A DNA stretch of 64,000 nucleotides from Thalassospira alkalitolerans (GCF_002115745.1 NZ_JFKB01000001.1:496001-560000), one strand, 5' to 3'. Positions 20,983 through 30,874 are shown, counted from the stretch's first letter. The notes: generated from the letters alone by a model not told the origin. Program-made: numbers and translations.

Positions 20983-21888
20983 ATGCGGCTACGTGAACTT
21001 GAAAGTTTCAATGCGTTTATGACCTATGGATCGGTGACCAAGGCAGCATTGGCAATGAATATCAGCCAGCCGATGGTCAGCCGGTTGTTAAACAGCTTTG
21101 AAAAATCCGTTGGCTTTGCATTGTTCATCCGCAAACGAAATCAGGTGTTGCCAACGACCGAGGCCTTGCAGTTTCACACCACCGTCCTGCGATCCCTGAA
21201 TGCCTTCCGCGAGATTGAAACCCAGGCCCGTGCGATTGCCAACGATCAGCTTGGCAGCATCCGCATTGCGGCTCAGCCGATCTATGTGGACACTTATCTT
21301 CTGGATGTGGTGGCAAAATTCAAACGCGCCCATCCCAATGTCGCGGTCAGCATTACCGATACCGGCCTTGAAGGGATGCTTGATCTGGTGACAACCCGGC
21401 AATGCGATTTGGGGATTGGTATCACTCTTGATCTTCAGGATCCGAATATGGAAGTCATGCCGCTTGCGCAATGCCGGGCCGTTTGCCTGATGCCGCGTGA
21501 TCATCGGCTGGCCGGGTTTGAGACCATTGATATTGATCTTTTGCGCGGTGAAAGTTTTGTCGAACTATCTATCGGGTCGCCGTTGCGGACCAAGATTGAT
21601 TATATTTTCCAGATCGCGGGCTGGCCGCGTAAAATCGCGGTCGAGGCGCGAACCATCCGCACCATTTCGCGCCTTGTTGAACGTAATGTCGGCATTGCCG
21701 TGATTGACCCCTTTGCAACTTTGTTCGTAGAGGAAGAAAAGGTTGTTGCTCGTCCCCTGACCCCGGCAATCGAATGGGATATTGCGCTTTTTCGGGCATC
21801 AGGGGAACTCAGCGCGGTTGAACGCAGTTTTCTAAGCTTTCTGCGTGCGGAATTGCCTGATTTGCGCAAGGCGGGGTGTGTTCTTTGA
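20983..21888 (+). CDS. LysR-family transcriptional regulator of the tct operon (predicted)
   Basis: 301 residues. The N-terminal winged helix-turn-helix (about 1-60) reads LRELESFNAFMTYGSVTKAA and then SQPMVSRLLNSFEKSVG, the LysR pattern. The C-terminal part has a periplasmic-binding-protein-like effector domain. It is transcribed divergently from tctC, the classic arrangement in which the regulator controls the neighbouring operon in response to the transported or processed compound. It ends 12 bp from the convergent lysE-type gene. Confidence 0.9.
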   Translation: MRLRELESFNAFMTYGSVTKAALAMNISQPMVSRLLNSFEKSVGFALFIRKRNQVLPTTEALQFHTTVLRSLNAFREIETQARAIANDQLGSIRIAAQPIYVDTYLLDVVAKFKRAHPNVAVSITDTGLEGMLDLVTTRQCDLGIGITLDLQDPNMEVMPLAQCRAVCLMPRDHRLAGFETIDIDLLRGESFVELSIGSPLRTKIDYIFQIAGWPRKIAVEARTIRTISRLVERNVGIAVIDPFATLFVEEEKVVARPLTPAIEWDIALFRASGELSAVERSFLSFLRAELPDLRKAGCVL

Positions 21889-21900
21889 CCTTGGTGGTGT

Positions 21901-22533
21901 TCAGGCGCGTTTGTCGAACGCCAGCCGGGCGGCAAGTGCCAGAAACACACAGCCGGTAAAAACCTGAAAGGCACGTGCCAGACGGGCTGATCGCGATAGA
22001 AATTGACCAAGTTTTCCGGCAAATCCGCCGACCAGACAATTTATGATTGTGCCGCCAATATTTAGAAGAGCACCAAGGATCAGGAATTGCGCCAAAACCG
22101 ATCCGCGCGCCGGATCAACAAATTGCGGGATGAAAGCCAGCACGAAAACGATGATTTTCGGGTTCAAAAGATTGACGATGATCCCATCCTGCCATGCTTT
22201 CATTGCACTGGCCGGTGCGGTTTTGGTTGGTTTTAAAACGCCGCTGCGATCCCGGAATGACTGGAACGCCAGCCACACCAGATAGGCAATCCCGGCCCAG
22301 CGCAGAACTTCCAGCGCGACCGGATGGGTGGAAACCAGTGCGGCAAGGCCAAGCCCTGCTAAAAGTGTATGGATCATCGCCCCTGTGGCAATGCCAAAAC
22401 TTGCTGCCAATCCGGCACGTGGGCCGGACTTTATCCCCTGTCCCAGACAAAATAGCATGTCATTGCCCGGCGTCATGTTAAGCGCCAGCGCGGTTGGAAT
22501 GAAAATCAGCAGGGTTTCAGCAGGGATCAGCAT
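21901..22533 (-). CDS. LysE/RhtB-family amino-acid exporter
   Basis: 210 residues, six membrane segments. The N-terminal region IPTALALNMTPGNDMLF carries the TPGPN-like signature of the LysE/RhtB family, and AGIAYLVWLAF lies in the third helix. Members export amino acids or homoserine lactones; the substrate is unknown. It lies 38 bp after the YgjP-like gene on the same strand and may be co-transcribed. Confidence 0.9.
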   Translation of the reverse strand: MLIPAETLLIFIPTALALNMTPGNDMLFCLGQGIKSGPRAGLAASFGIATGAMIHTLLAGLGLAALVSTHPVALEVLRWAGIAYLVWLAFQSFRDRSGVLKPTKTAPASAMKAWQDGIIVNLLNPKIIVFVLAFIPQFVDPARGSVLAQFLILGALLNIGGTIINCLVGGFAGKLGQFLSRSARLARAFQVFTGCVFLALAARLAFDKRA

Positions 22534-22571
22534 ATCGGGGCTCCAGATGGTGCGGTGGTCGCTGTGTTTTC

Positions 22572-23291
22572 CTAGGTTCCTGCGCCATAGCGATGCAGGG
22601 CCGAGCCGTTTTTCTTTAACCAGTGTTGTTGTTTTTTCGATGGACCATAAAGGTCTTCGACCACGTCCCAGAAACGCGCACTATGGTTTAATTCTTGCAA
22701 ATGGGCGACCTCGTGGGCGACGACATAATCCAGCACATCTTCGGGGGCAAGCACGAGTCGCCAGCTAAAGGACAGATTGCCGCTTGATGAACAACTGCCC
22801 CATCGCGTGCGGGTATCTTTTAACGAAATGCGGTTGACCTTTTTGCCGATCTGTTCGGCATAGGCGTGGGCGCGCGGGGCGATTTCAAGCTTGGCCTGTT
22901 TTTTAAGCCAGTCGGAAACGCGGCGGTTGGTGTGTTCGGCAAGGCCCGATACCCAAATGACCCCGGCTTCGGCCCAGACGCCGCGCTTGGCATCGGGGAC
23001 GGTTCGGATGGCGTGTTCGTTGCCCATGAATGGCACCCAGGCGCCGGGAACGAATTTCACCCGTTCCGGCAGGCGGCGCATATGGGCGGTGACCCAGTCG
23101 CTGTGCTGATGCAGCATCGAAATTGCTGTTTTGCGCGAAACACCGTTCGGAACGACAATTTCGACCCCGTCAAATGCCGGATCGATCCGCAATTTGAGCC
23201 GCGTCGCACGCGCACTTGGCCGTAACCGGACTGGCAGGGGGCCAATTTGCGGCAGGTCGATTTCGGTTTCTTCGATATCTCGCAGCATCAA
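22572..23291 (-). CDS. YgjP/SprT-like zinc metallopeptidase (DUF45)
   Basis: 239 residues. The zinc motif HEVAHLQELNHSARFW is near the C-terminus, with the preceding TRWGSCSSSGNLSFSWRL that identifies the YgjP/DUF45 group. No signal peptide, so cytoplasmic. The physiological substrate of this family is not established. ATG start at 23291. Confidence 0.88.
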   Translation of the reverse strand: MMLRDIEETEIDLPQIGPLPVRLRPSARATRLKLRIDPAFDGVEIVVPNGVSRKTAISMLHQHSDWVTAHMRRLPERVKFVPGAWVPFMGNEHAIRTVPDAKRGVWAEAGVIWVSGLAEHTNRRVSDWLKKQAKLEIAPRAHAYAEQIGKKVNRISLKDTRTRWGSCSSSGNLSFSWRLVLAPEDVLDYVVAHEVAHLQELNHSARFWDVVEDLYGPSKKQQHWLKKNGSALHRYGAGT

Positions 23292-23378
23292 TGGTCGCTC
23301 TTTGGGCGGATTTTTCCAAAAGCAGGGTGGAATTTTTGCACTTTTTGCGCCTTTTTCACCAGAAGGTCATCTTGGCCC

Positions 23379-23406
23379 TTGCCCGGCACTAGTGTTTTCC
23401 TATACT
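23379..23406 (+). promoter_or_regulatory. Probable argG promoter
   Basis: TTGCCC, a 16-nt spacer and TATACT, about 115 bp before argG. Confidence 0.5.
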
Positions 23407-23521
23407 CCGCGCTCAAGGTCTAGGGGACTTTTGCAATGCATTTGTTGCGCCCCCCATAAGGGACGTTGGCCTGAATGTGCCGCGCCCCGGTTTACATCGG
23501 AAGAAGAAAGGCGTCACTCCA

Positions 23522-24742
23522 ATGAGCGATCAGGTCAAAAAGGTGGTGCTTGCCTATTCGGGCGGGCTTGATACCTCCATCATCCTGAAATGGCTGCGCG
23601 AAGAATATAATTGCGAAGTCGTGACTTTCACCGCCGACCTCGGCCAAGGCGAGGAACTTGAACCTGCCCGCAAAAAAGCCGAGATGTTTGGCGTCAAACA
23701 GATCTTCATCGAGGATTTGCGCGAAGAATTCGTTCGCGACTATGTCTTTCCGATGTTCCGTGCGAACGCGCTTTATGAAGGCGTCTATCTGCTCGGGACT
23801 TCGATCGCGCGTCCGCTTATTGCCAAACGCCAGATCGAAATTGCCGAAGAAGTCGGCGCCGATGCCGTTTCGCATGGCGCGACCGGCAAAGGCAATGATC
23901 AGGTTCGTTTCGAGCTCGGCTATTACGGCCTGAAGCCGAATGTAAAGGTTATTGCGCCCTGGCGTGAATGGAAGCTGAATTCGCGGACAGCACTTTTGAA
24001 TTTTGCCCGCGAACACCAGATTCCGATTTCGGCCGACAAGCTCGGCGGCGATGAGCCCCCCTATTCAACCGATGCCAACCTTCTGCATATTTCCTATGAA
24101 GGCAAGGCACTGGAAGATCCGTGGGCCAAACCGGACGAAAAAATGTTCGAACGGACTGTGTCCCCGCAGAATGCACCCGATGCAATCACCACGATTGAAG
24201 TCGAATTCGAACAGGGCAATCCGGTTGCGGTTAACGGCGAACGTCTGAGCCCGGCAACCCTTTTGGCCAAACTAAACGATGTTGCCGGTAAAAACGGTAT
24301 CGGTCGTCTTGATCTGGTCGAAAACCGTTATGTCGGCATGAAATCGCGCGGTGTTTACGAAACCCCGGGCGGAACCATTCTGTCGGTTGCGCATCGTGCG
24401 ATGGAAAGCATCACTCTTGACCGTAACGCCGGTCATCTTAAAGACGAGCTGATGCCGCGCTACGCCGAGATGATCTATAACGGTTACTGGTGGTCACCGG
24501 AACGTCAGGCGCTTCAGCGTTTGATCGATGATACCCAGCGCACGGTCAACGGTGTGGTTCGCCTTGACCTTTACAAAGGGAATGTCACGGTTACCGGTCG
24601 TAAATCGCCAAATTCGATCTATTCCGAAGAACATGTGACGTTTGAAGCCGACACTGTTTACAACCAGCGTGACGCCGAAGGTTTCATCAAATTGAATGCC
24701 CTTCGCCTGCGCCTTGGTTTTGATCGCGACAGCGTTAAGTAA
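23522..24742 (+). CDS. argG: Argininosuccinate synthase
   Basis: 406 residues, normal length. The N-terminal ATP-binding P-loop reads [17 protein letters not shown], and [16 protein letters not shown] is the citrulline/aspartate-binding segment. It joins citrulline and aspartate using ATP in arginine synthesis. The frame is open 15 codons further upstream, but MSDQVKKV is the family N-terminus and an AAAGG lies before it. Single gene with its own promoter and terminator. Confidence 0.98.
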   Translation: MSDQVKKVVLAYSGGLDTSIILKWLREEYNCEVVTFTADLGQGEELEPARKKAEMFGVKQIFIEDLREEFVRDYVFPMFRANALYEGVYLLGTSIARPLIAKRQIEIAEEVGADAVSHGATGKGNDQVRFELGYYGLKPNVKVIAPWREWKLNSRTALLNFAREHQIPISADKLGGDEPPYSTDANLLHISYEGKALEDPWAKPDEKMFERTVSPQNAPDAITTIEVEFEQGNPVAVNGERLSPATLLAKLNDVAGKNGIGRLDLVENRYVGMKSRGVYETPGGTILSVAHRAMESITLDRNAGHLKDELMPRYAEMIYNGYWWSPERQALQRLIDDTQRTVNGVVRLDLYKGNVTVTGRKSPNSIYSEEHVTFEADTVYNQRDAEGFIKLNALRLRLGFDRDSVK

Positions 24743-24767
24743 GCTTCGCCTTTGCGACGATATATGG

Positions 24768-24801
24768 AACGAGGGGTGAATTTCGCCCCTCGTTTTCTTT
24801 T
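24768..24801 (+). terminator. Terminator after argG
   Basis: AACGAGGGG pairs with CCCCTCGTT, extended inwards by GAA/TTC, and is followed by TTCTTTT. The truA start lies only 24 nt beyond. Confidence 0.85.
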
Positions 24802-24824
24802 GGAAGCCCGGATATAAATGCGCG

Positions 24825-25571
24825 ATGCAACGCTATAAATGCACAGTCGAATATGATGGCCGCCCGTATCACGGTTGGCAGTATCAGGACGAGGTGATCT
24901 CGGTACAGAAGGTTTTTGAAACCGCACTGGAAAAGTTCATCGGTGAATTTGTGCGCGTTTATGTTTCGGGTCGCACCGATGCCGGGGTTCATGCCATGGG
25001 GCAGGTCGTGCATTTCGATCTACCGCGTTATTATCCGGCCGAAGCGGTGATGAATGCGATCAATCATCACCTGAAACCCGATCCGGTTGCGGTGATGGAT
25101 TGCCGTGAAGTTGACGAAGATTTCCATGCGCGTTTTTCATCGAAAAAACGCTATTACATGTATCGCATCATCAATCGCCGGGCACCACTGACGTTCGAGT
25201 CCGGGCTGGCATGGGGCATTTATAAGCCACTTGATATTGATGCGATGAATGAAGCCGCACAGCACTTGATCGGCACTTTTGATTTTACGACTTTCCGTGC
25301 CAGTGAATGTCAAGCCAACAGCCCGATCAAGACGTTGGAAAAGCTGATGGTCAAGCGGTGTGATCATGACCCGCTTGAAATCCGTATTTTCACCGAAAGT
25401 CGGTCCTTTCTGCATCATCAGGTTCGCAATATGGTCGGGACACTTGTTCTGGTCGGCAAGGGAAGCTGGAAACCCATTGATGTCAAAAAGGCGCTTGATG
25501 CATGTGATCGCAAAGCCGGGGGACCAACGTCACCGGCCGATGGGCTTTATTTCGTAAAAGTCGACTATTAG
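24825..25571 (+). CDS. truA: tRNA pseudouridine(38-40) synthase TruA
   Basis: 248 residues. Begins MQRYKCTVEYDGRPYHGWQ and contains the catalytic aspartate in SGRTDAGVHAMGQ, both diagnostic for TruA. It isomerises uridines 38-40 of the anticodon stem. It follows the argG terminator closely, so its promoter may overlap the end of argG or rely on readthrough. Confidence 0.97.
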   Translation: MQRYKCTVEYDGRPYHGWQYQDEVISVQKVFETALEKFIGEFVRVYVSGRTDAGVHAMGQVVHFDLPRYYPAEAVMNAINHHLKPDPVAVMDCREVDEDFHARFSSKKRYYMYRIINRRAPLTFESGLAWGIYKPLDIDAMNEAAQHLIGTFDFTTFRASECQANSPIKTLEKLMVKRCDHDPLEIRIFTESRSFLHHQVRNMVGTLVLVGKGSWKPIDVKKALDACDRKAGGPTSPADGLYFVKVDY

Positions 25572-25875
25572 GGCGATTTCCCCCGGGGTCCACTGAATAA
25601 AAAATTACATTAGAAAAGTCGTAAGATACAAGGATTCTGTAATAATTTTTCTATTGGTTGAATATATTGCGATGCAATATCAATCATTAATTCTTGATAT
25701 TGCGGCCAAATAGGCCAAGGCTCCAACAACATATAGGCAGGCATTTAACTGCCAGTTTTGTTCGTTCTGATTTGCGGACACGCTATTGCCAATCAGGTGA
25801 TTGCGGGCAGATCAAAGGGCGTTCGTTTGCTTGTGCGCCATATGGTGCCGACGATGGGGTTGGGGACAAAACGCC
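25572..25875. other. AT-rich upstream region of the chemoreceptor, 304 bp
   Basis: No gene. The first half is markedly AT-rich compared with its surroundings and holds the ATATTGC repeat cluster. GGCC-AAATA-GGCC follows at 25704-25716. No clear sigma-70 promoter was identified. Confidence 0.5.
25664..25703. repeat. Cluster of three ATATTGC half-sites before the chemoreceptor gene
   Basis: ATATTGC (25664-25670) and GCAATAT (25674-25680) form an inverted pair with a 3-nt spacer. The second pairs again with ATATTGC at 25697-25703, where the arms extend to 10 bp (GCAATATCAA / TTGATATTGC). No T-run follows, so an operator is more likely than a terminator. Confidence 0.6.
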
Positions 25876-27579
25876 ATGTCCAAAAGTATTGTTTTAAAAG
25901 TTGCTTTGGCCGCTGTGATTATTCTGATCGGTGGCATTTTGCTGCTGGGGGCTGTCATCATGCAGCGTGTTGATCAACAGGTCAGTGACTCCAGTCTTCA
26001 ATCGCAAAAACTTAACCTGCGTGTTGCGGCACTTTTGCTTCAGGATGCCTATCCGGATATGAAGGTGACCATCGACGACGATGGTGAAACGACGAATTTG
26101 ACCATTCCTGAAATACCGGATTTGTCATCGCATATCCTGATTGACCGCATTGGAACAGCAACCGGACAGACAGCGACGGTCTTTTCCTGGGTGCCCGGCG
26201 AAAAAGATTTTATCCGCGTTTCAACCAATATTATCAAACCGGACGGTAAACGTGCCGTTGGGACAATGCTGGGCAATGGCAGTGCGGCCTATGGGCCGAC
26301 CACCTCGGGCAAAACTTTCCGCGGCGAGGCGCTTATCCTTGGCACTGAATACGTCACCCAATACACGCCAATCTTTAATCCCGCCGGTGAAACAATCGGT
26401 ATTCTTTATGTCGGGATCAAAAAGGTTGAAGTCGCCGAAGTGGCAACGGCCATCGAGCTGCGCATTCTGATTTCCGGTATTATCGTTGCAGTGGTTGCCG
26501 CGATCTTGCTTGTTTTGCTGCTGCGGTGGCAATTGGGGCCGCTACACGTTTTGGGTAATACGATTGCCCGTTTCGTGGATCGTGATTTTTCAGGCGAGGT
26601 TGCCTATACCACGCGGGCAGATGAAATTGGTGTAATTGCCGATGGACTTGTCCGTTGGAAAGATACCGCAAGCAAGATCAAAGAGGCCGAAGAAGCCCGT
26701 ATTTCCGCCGAAGAACGCGGCAAGCAGGAAAGCATGCAACAGCGCAATCGTCTTGCGACCGAGCTTGAAGAAAGCATCGGCCAGATTGTTGCATCGGTAC
26801 GGCAATCGACCGAAGGCATGATGCGTTCGACCAAACAAATGCGTGAATCGGCGGATAATTCGATTCGCCAAAGCAGCCATGTCAGCGAAGCGGCCAACGA
26901 GTCGGCCCGCAGTGTTCAGACTGTTGCCGCTGCAACCGAGGAACTTTCGGCATCGATCAGCGTCATCGGAAGCCAGGTCGACGAATCGACATCAATTGCC
27001 GATACGGCAGTGGGCGAAGCGTCGCGTGCCAATGAAATGGTTAGCGGTCTTGCCGATGCCGCCGAACGGATTGGCGAGGTCGTCAGCCTGATTAACGATA
27101 TTGCGGCACAAACCAATTTGCTGGCACTAAATGCGACGATTGAAGCCGCCCGTGCCGGTGAAGCGGGCAAAGGCTTTGCCGTTGTGGCCCAGGAAGTTAA
27201 AAACCTGGCTAATCAAACAGCCAAGGCCACCGATGAAATCGCCCAGCAGATTGGGGCCATTCAAAGTGAAACCAAACTGACGGTCGAAGCGATTGAAAAG
27301 GTGACACACACGATTGCGACCATCAACGATATCACCAACGGCATTTCGGCATCGGTTTCCGAACAGAATACCGCCGTTAGCGAGATTGCCAACAGTGCCT
27401 CGACCGCCTCGGGCGGATCAACCGAGGTGGTTAATAATATCGAGGATATCCATCACGCAGCCAGCAGCAGTGGTGCTGCGGCTAGCGAACTTGATGCAAA
27501 TGTCGGGGCCCTGTCAGGACAGATTGAAACCCTGCAAACAACGGTTTCCAGCTTCCTTAAGCAGTTGCGTCAGAACTAG
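25876..27579 (+). CDS. Methyl-accepting chemotaxis protein with periplasmic Cache domain
   Basis: 567 residues from ATG 25876, where the first membrane helix begins. Order: TM1 (about 7-29), a periplasmic single-Cache-type sensor (about 35-185, with [15 protein letters not shown] and [10 protein letters not shown]), TM2 (about 192-215), HAMP, then the cytoplasmic signalling domain. The highly conserved hairpin tip [31 protein letters not shown] is clear. It would relay ligand binding to CheA/CheW. No C-terminal CheR/CheB pentapeptide is seen. Single gene; ligand unknown. Confidence 0.93.
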   Translation: MSKSIVLKVALAAVIILIGGILLLGAVIMQRVDQQVSDSSLQSQKLNLRVAALLLQDAYPDMKVTIDDDGETTNLTIPEIPDLSSHILIDRIGTATGQTATVFSWVPGEKDFIRVSTNIIKPDGKRAVGTMLGNGSAAYGPTTSGKTFRGEALILGTEYVTQYTPIFNPAGETIGILYVGIKKVEVAEVATAIELRILISGIIVAVVAAILLVLLLRWQLGPLHVLGNTIARFVDRDFSGEVAYTTRADEIGVIADGLVRWKDTASKIKEAEEARISAEERGKQESMQQRNRLATELEESIGQIVASVRQSTEGMMRSTKQMRESADNSIRQSSHVSEAANESARSVQTVAAATEELSASISVIGSQVDESTSIADTAVGEASRANEMVSGLADAAERIGEVVSLINDIAAQTNLLALNATIEAARAGEAGKGFAVVAQEVKNLANQTAKATDEIAQQIGAIQSETKLTVEAIEKVTHTIATINDITNGISASVSEQNTAVSEIANSASTASGGSTEVVNNIEDIHHAASSSGAAASELDANVGALSGQIETLQTTVSSFLKQLRQN

Positions 27580-27605
27580 GGTCAGTCTTTCGGGTGGGTT
27601 TGTGC

Positions 27606-28331
27606 TCACCCGAAAAACCAATGCCACAGGAACGGAATGGTCAGCGCGGTGGCAATGGTGTTAAGGCCCATCGCCAAGCCGGAAAAGGCACCGGCGGTTT
27701 CATTGACCTGAAACGCTCGTGCTGTGCCGATGCCATGCGCCGCGACGCCCATGGCAAAACCACGTGCGCGCCAGTCTTTTAACCCGGCCAAATTCATCAC
27801 CATCGGGCCAAGCGTTGCTCCGACAATGCCGGTGGCAATCACGCAAACCGCTGTTAAGGCCGGAACCCCACCGATTTCTTCGGCGATCCCCATTGCGACC
27901 GGTGTGGTCACCGATTTCGGCGCGAGGGATGCCAAGGTTTCCGGGCTGGCGCCAAGCAACCAGGCAAGGGCAACAGTGCTGGCACTTGCGACTAGTGAAC
28001 CAAACAAAACCCCGAAAATAATAATCGGCAGAGCACGTTTGAGGGTTTCCAACTGACGAAATAGTGGAACGGCAAGCGCAACCGTTGCCGGACCCAGCAG
28101 GAAGTGAACAAACTGGGCACCTTCGAAATAGGTCGCATAGGGGGTGCCGGTGATTTTAAGCAACATTGCGATCAGGGCAATTGCGATCACCACCGGATTG
28201 CAAACCGGATTGCGGTCGGTTTTTTGATACAGCCAGAAGCCAATGGAATAGGCGACAAGCGTGATTGTAAGTCCGGTCAGCGGTTTGGTTGAAAGGTAAA
28301 CCCAAAGCTGTGTGATATCGGTCTCACCCAT
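27606..28331 (-). CDS. lrgB: LrgB/CidB-family membrane protein
   Basis: 241 residues with about seven membrane helices. LGPATVALAVPLF, SVTTPVAMGIAEEIGG and the GVAAHGIGTARAF segment near the C-terminus are typical of LrgB. LrgAB-type proteins have been linked to murein hydrolase control and, in plants and some bacteria, to glycolate or pyruvate transport. The start overlaps the lrgA stop (TGATG), so translation is coupled. Confidence 0.92.
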   Translation of the reverse strand: MGETDITQLWVYLSTKPLTGLTITLVAYSIGFWLYQKTDRNPVCNPVVIAIALIAMLLKITGTPYATYFEGAQFVHFLLGPATVALAVPLFRQLETLKRALPIIIFGVLFGSLVASASTVALAWLLGASPETLASLAPKSVTTPVAMGIAEEIGGVPALTAVCVIATGIVGATLGPMVMNLAGLKDWRARGFAMGVAAHGIGTARAFQVNETAGAFSGLAMGLNTIATALTIPFLWHWFFG

Positions 28332-28756
28332 CAGTTTGCCTCCGCTTTTGGTATGGTTTCATCACTGGATTTTGGCTTTGGCAGCAGTTTCGACATTAAA
28401 AATGCCGTTGAAACAATGGCAAGCAGGGTTGATACGATCAGGGCCGCTGTAATCGGCAACCAATCACCGCGCAAACGATCCAACTGGGTGACAACACCGA
28501 CCCCGGCGGGCACGAACAAAAGCGAAAAATGGATCAGAAGGTTATCTGCTGCATCGGTCAAAACTTTTGGCGGGCGGCGTTTGATGATCAGGCCAACAAA
28601 CATCAACCCCAGGCCGATAACCGGGCCGGGTACGGGCAGATCGAATAATTCCGACATGACTTCGCCAAGAAGCTGGCAGACGAGGATAAGCGCAAAGGCG
28701 GCAATCATAGGCGACCTCCCGATGGGGGTTTGATCCTGACCTTGTGGTTGGACCAT
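28331..28756 (-). CDS. lrgA: CidA/LrgA-family holin-like membrane protein
   Basis: Up to 141 residues, four membrane helices, with LPVPGPVIGLGLMF and LLFVPAGVGVV, the core of the CidA/LrgA family. An internal ATG at 28708 (MIAAFALILVCQ) would give a 125-residue protein without the polar N-terminal tail and may be the true start. First gene of the lrgAB pair; TGATG overlap with lrgB. Confidence 0.9.
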   Translation of the reverse strand: MVQPQGQDQTPIGRSPMIAAFALILVCQLLGEVMSELFDLPVPGPVIGLGLMFVGLIIKRRPPKVLTDAADNLLIHFSLLFVPAGVGVVTQLDRLRGDWLPITAALIVSTLLAIVSTAFLMSKLLPKPKSSDETIPKAEAN

Positions 28757-28816
28757 CCGGTTATGTTTCTATTTCCCTGACATAATGCCTTTGAGGGTAA
28801 TCGACTTTTATTAATA

Positions 28817-28850
28817 ACGAAAAACGCCCGTGCGATATTGGCACAGGCGT
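28817..28850 (-). terminator. Terminator of the recX–arsC unit
   Basis: Read on the minus strand: AACGCC-T-GTGC, 7-nt loop, GCAC-G-GGCGTT, then T-run (TTTTTCG). It lies 29 nt after the arsC-like stop. Confidence 0.8.
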
Positions 28851-28878
28851 TTGAAGTTCTTTGGTCTTTCAGATGGTT

Positions 28879-29214
28879 CTAAAGGATTTCCAGAACGCTT
28901 TCGGGTGGTCGGCCGAGCGCGGCCTTTTTGCCATTGATGACGATCGGGCGTTCAATGGCGCGCGGATGGGCACAAAGTGCCTCGATCAGATCATCGCCAC
29001 GAAGATCGGCAATGCCTTCTTCGCGGGCTTCTTTTTTGCGCAGGATATCTTCGGGGGCCATGCCCAGCATGCCAAGGATTTCTTTTAATTCCTGTGGCGT
29101 GGGTGGGGTATCCAGATAGTGGATCACATCAGGCGTAATGCCCTTTTCCTCGATCAGGGCAAGGGTCTGACGTGATTTCGAACAGCGTGGATTGTGATAG
29201 ATGCGGACCATCAT
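28879..29214 (-). CDS. ArsC-family (glutaredoxin-type) arsenate reductase-like protein
   Basis: 111 residues. IYHNPRCSKSRQTLALIEE matches the ArsC active-site loop (the catalytic Cys follows NP-R), and RPIVINGKKAALGRPPE is the typical C-terminal motif. The family includes true arsenate reductases and relatives of uncertain substrate. There is no arsB, acr3 or arsR nearby, so arsenic resistance is not supported by context. It follows recX by 60 bp on the same strand. Confidence 0.88.
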   Translation of the reverse strand: MMVRIYHNPRCSKSRQTLALIEEKGITPDVIHYLDTPPTPQELKEILGMLGMAPEDILRKKEAREEGIADLRGDDLIEALCAHPRAIERPIVINGKKAALGRPPESVLEIL

Positions 29215-29274
29215 GTCGGGGTCTCCGTATCAAAAGAACAATGTGCAATGTGATAGCCGCCTTTGCGGTTGCAA

Positions 29275-30000
29275 TCAAATGCCGTCAATCATCGATAGCA
29301 GATCGTTGAGGTCATCAATCTCGCCGTTGATGATCCGCGTGGCGGTATCATAGCCAAACCCTTGGCGGGCAAGGGCGGCCAGATCCTTGTCGCGTTTTTC
29401 ATCGCGCTGATCGGGTCTGCGAAACGGGCCCAATCGCCGTCGCCGGGCATAGGCCGCCGCCGCCGCGATATTGGGATCCGTGCCGCGTACTTCTTCATAG
29501 GCCGCCTGATTGGCTTCGTGTTTAAGATCGGTAATCGTATCATCAATCAAATCCGATGCGATGCCACGTGCGTTCAGATCCGCCGCAATCACACGTATTG
29601 CCTTGCCCTTGCGTAAAAGCGATCTGGCGCGGCCCTTGGCATAGGCGGTGTCATCGATGAAACCGGCATTCTCGCAAACCGATAGAACGTTTTTCATCCA
29701 TTCTTCGGCTTCTTGCGGGTCGGTGCCGTATTCCGCGACTGAAAGCCGGATTTTTCCGTGGATCAGTTTTTCAAGCCGGGCCCGTGAAGCCGCAAAGCGT
29801 TCCAGATACCAAGTGGCATAATTCATCAGATAGTCGCGTGTCACCCGGCGCGGCTTTTGCGGCTCGCGCGGGTCGCGATCTTTCGCGCGGCCCTTTGCTT
29901 TTTCGGTAAAACGGGCGTTGCCGCCAAATTTTTCCGACGCGCTGTCTGCGGCCAAATCACTGTCTTTTCTGTGTGATTCTTTCATGTCATTTGCGGCCAA
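29275..30000 (-). CDS. recX: Regulatory protein RecX
   Basis: 241 residues with a charged, probably disordered N-terminal 50 residues. RecX repeat features follow: CENAGFIDDTAYAKGRARSLLRKGKA and IRVIAADLNARGIASDLID. RecX caps RecA filaments and damps recombination. recA is not in this window. The N-terminus may start at 30000 or five codons later (29985). Divergent from the ABC-2 permease gene with 79 bp between. Confidence 0.88.
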   Translation of the reverse strand: MAANDMKESHRKDSDLAADSASEKFGGNARFTEKAKGRAKDRDPREPQKPRRVTRDYLMNYATWYLERFAASRARLEKLIHGKIRLSVAEYGTDPQEAEEWMKNVLSVCENAGFIDDTAYAKGRARSLLRKGKAIRVIAADLNARGIASDLIDDTITDLKHEANQAAYEEVRGTDPNIAAAAAYARRRRLGPFRRPDQRDEKRDKDLAALARQGFGYDTATRIINGEIDDLNDLLSMIDGI

Positions 30001-30079
30001 TCGATACGCACCCTTGCACTTGATGCCTAACTCTCCCTATTTTACGCGCAATTGTCTGCATTTTTCCGAAGGGTAATTT

Positions 30080-30874
30080 ATGAAAGAGCTTGCACCGCGT
30101 CAAATGGGCGCGATCAACTGGCTCGGTCTGTGGACGCTTTATGCCAAGGAAGTTCGTCGGTTTCTGAACGTGCATCTGCAAACCATCGGTGCGCCGGTGG
30201 TCACCAGTTTGCTGTTCATGGCGGTCTTTCTTTTGGCACTTGGGCGCACGGTCGAGACGGTCAATGGCGTGCCTTTCGCCACTTTCCTGGCCCCTGGTCT
30301 GGTCATGATGACCATGGCCCAAAACGCCTTTGCCAATACGTCGAGTTCGATCCTTATTTCGAAGGTACAGGGCAACATTGTCGATGTTCTGATGCCGCCG
30401 CTGTCGGCCGGTGAAATGGTTGCCGGTTTTGCCTTGGGTGCGGTAACCCGTGGTGTGATGGTTGGTTTTGCGACGACAGTCGTCATGGCGTTTTTTGTCG
30501 ACGTCAGCATCCATAATATCTGGGCGATCCTGTATTTCGGCATTTCGGCATCGCTGATGCTGGCGCTGCTTGGGATTGCCGGTGGCGTCTGGTCCGAGAA
30601 ATTCGACCATATTGCGGTGGTGACCAACTTTATCATCACACCGTTGTCGTTCTTGTCAGGCACTTTCTATAGTGCAAAAAACCTGCCCGAAGTCGGCCAG
30701 ATTTTGGTGCACTATAATCCGTTCTTCTACATGATTGACGGGTTCCGCTATGGCTTTACCGGTGTTTCCGATGGCACGGTCATGACCGGTGTTGTGGTTC
30801 TGGCGGTGGTCAATCTTGTGCTTTGGATGTTGTGCTATCGCATGATCAAAAGCGGCTACAAGCTAAAGGCCTGA
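30080..30874 (+). CDS. ABC-2 type transporter permease, without adjacent ATPase
   Basis: 264 residues with six membrane helices and the ABC-2 (NodJ/DrrB-like) pattern: FATFLAPGLVMM after the first helices and SFLSGTFYSAKNLPEVGQILVHYNPFFYMIDGFRYG, the typical re-entrant segment, near the end. Such permeases export polysaccharides, lipids or drugs when paired with an ATPase. The partner gene is not next to it; the gene stands alone with its own terminator. Ribosome site AAGGG before ATG. Confidence 0.88.
   Translation: MKELAPRQMGAINWLGLWTLYAKEVRRFLNVHLQTIGAPVVTSLLFMAVFLLALGRTVETVNGVPFATFLAPGLVMMTMAQNAFANTSSSILISKVQGNIVDVLMPPLSAGEMVAGFALGAVTRGVMVGFATTVVMAFFVDVSIHNIWAILYFGISASLMLALLGIAGGVWSEKFDHIAVVTNFIITPLSFLSGTFYSAKNLPEVGQILVHYNPFFYMIDGFRYGFTGVSDGTVMTGVVVLAVVNLVLWMLCYRMIKSGYKLKA

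Noticed and set aside
27588..27615. Terminator between the chemoreceptor and lrgB
   Set aside because: The hairpin TTTCGGGTG / CACCCGAAA is clear but overlaps the lrgB end and lacks a T-run in either direction.
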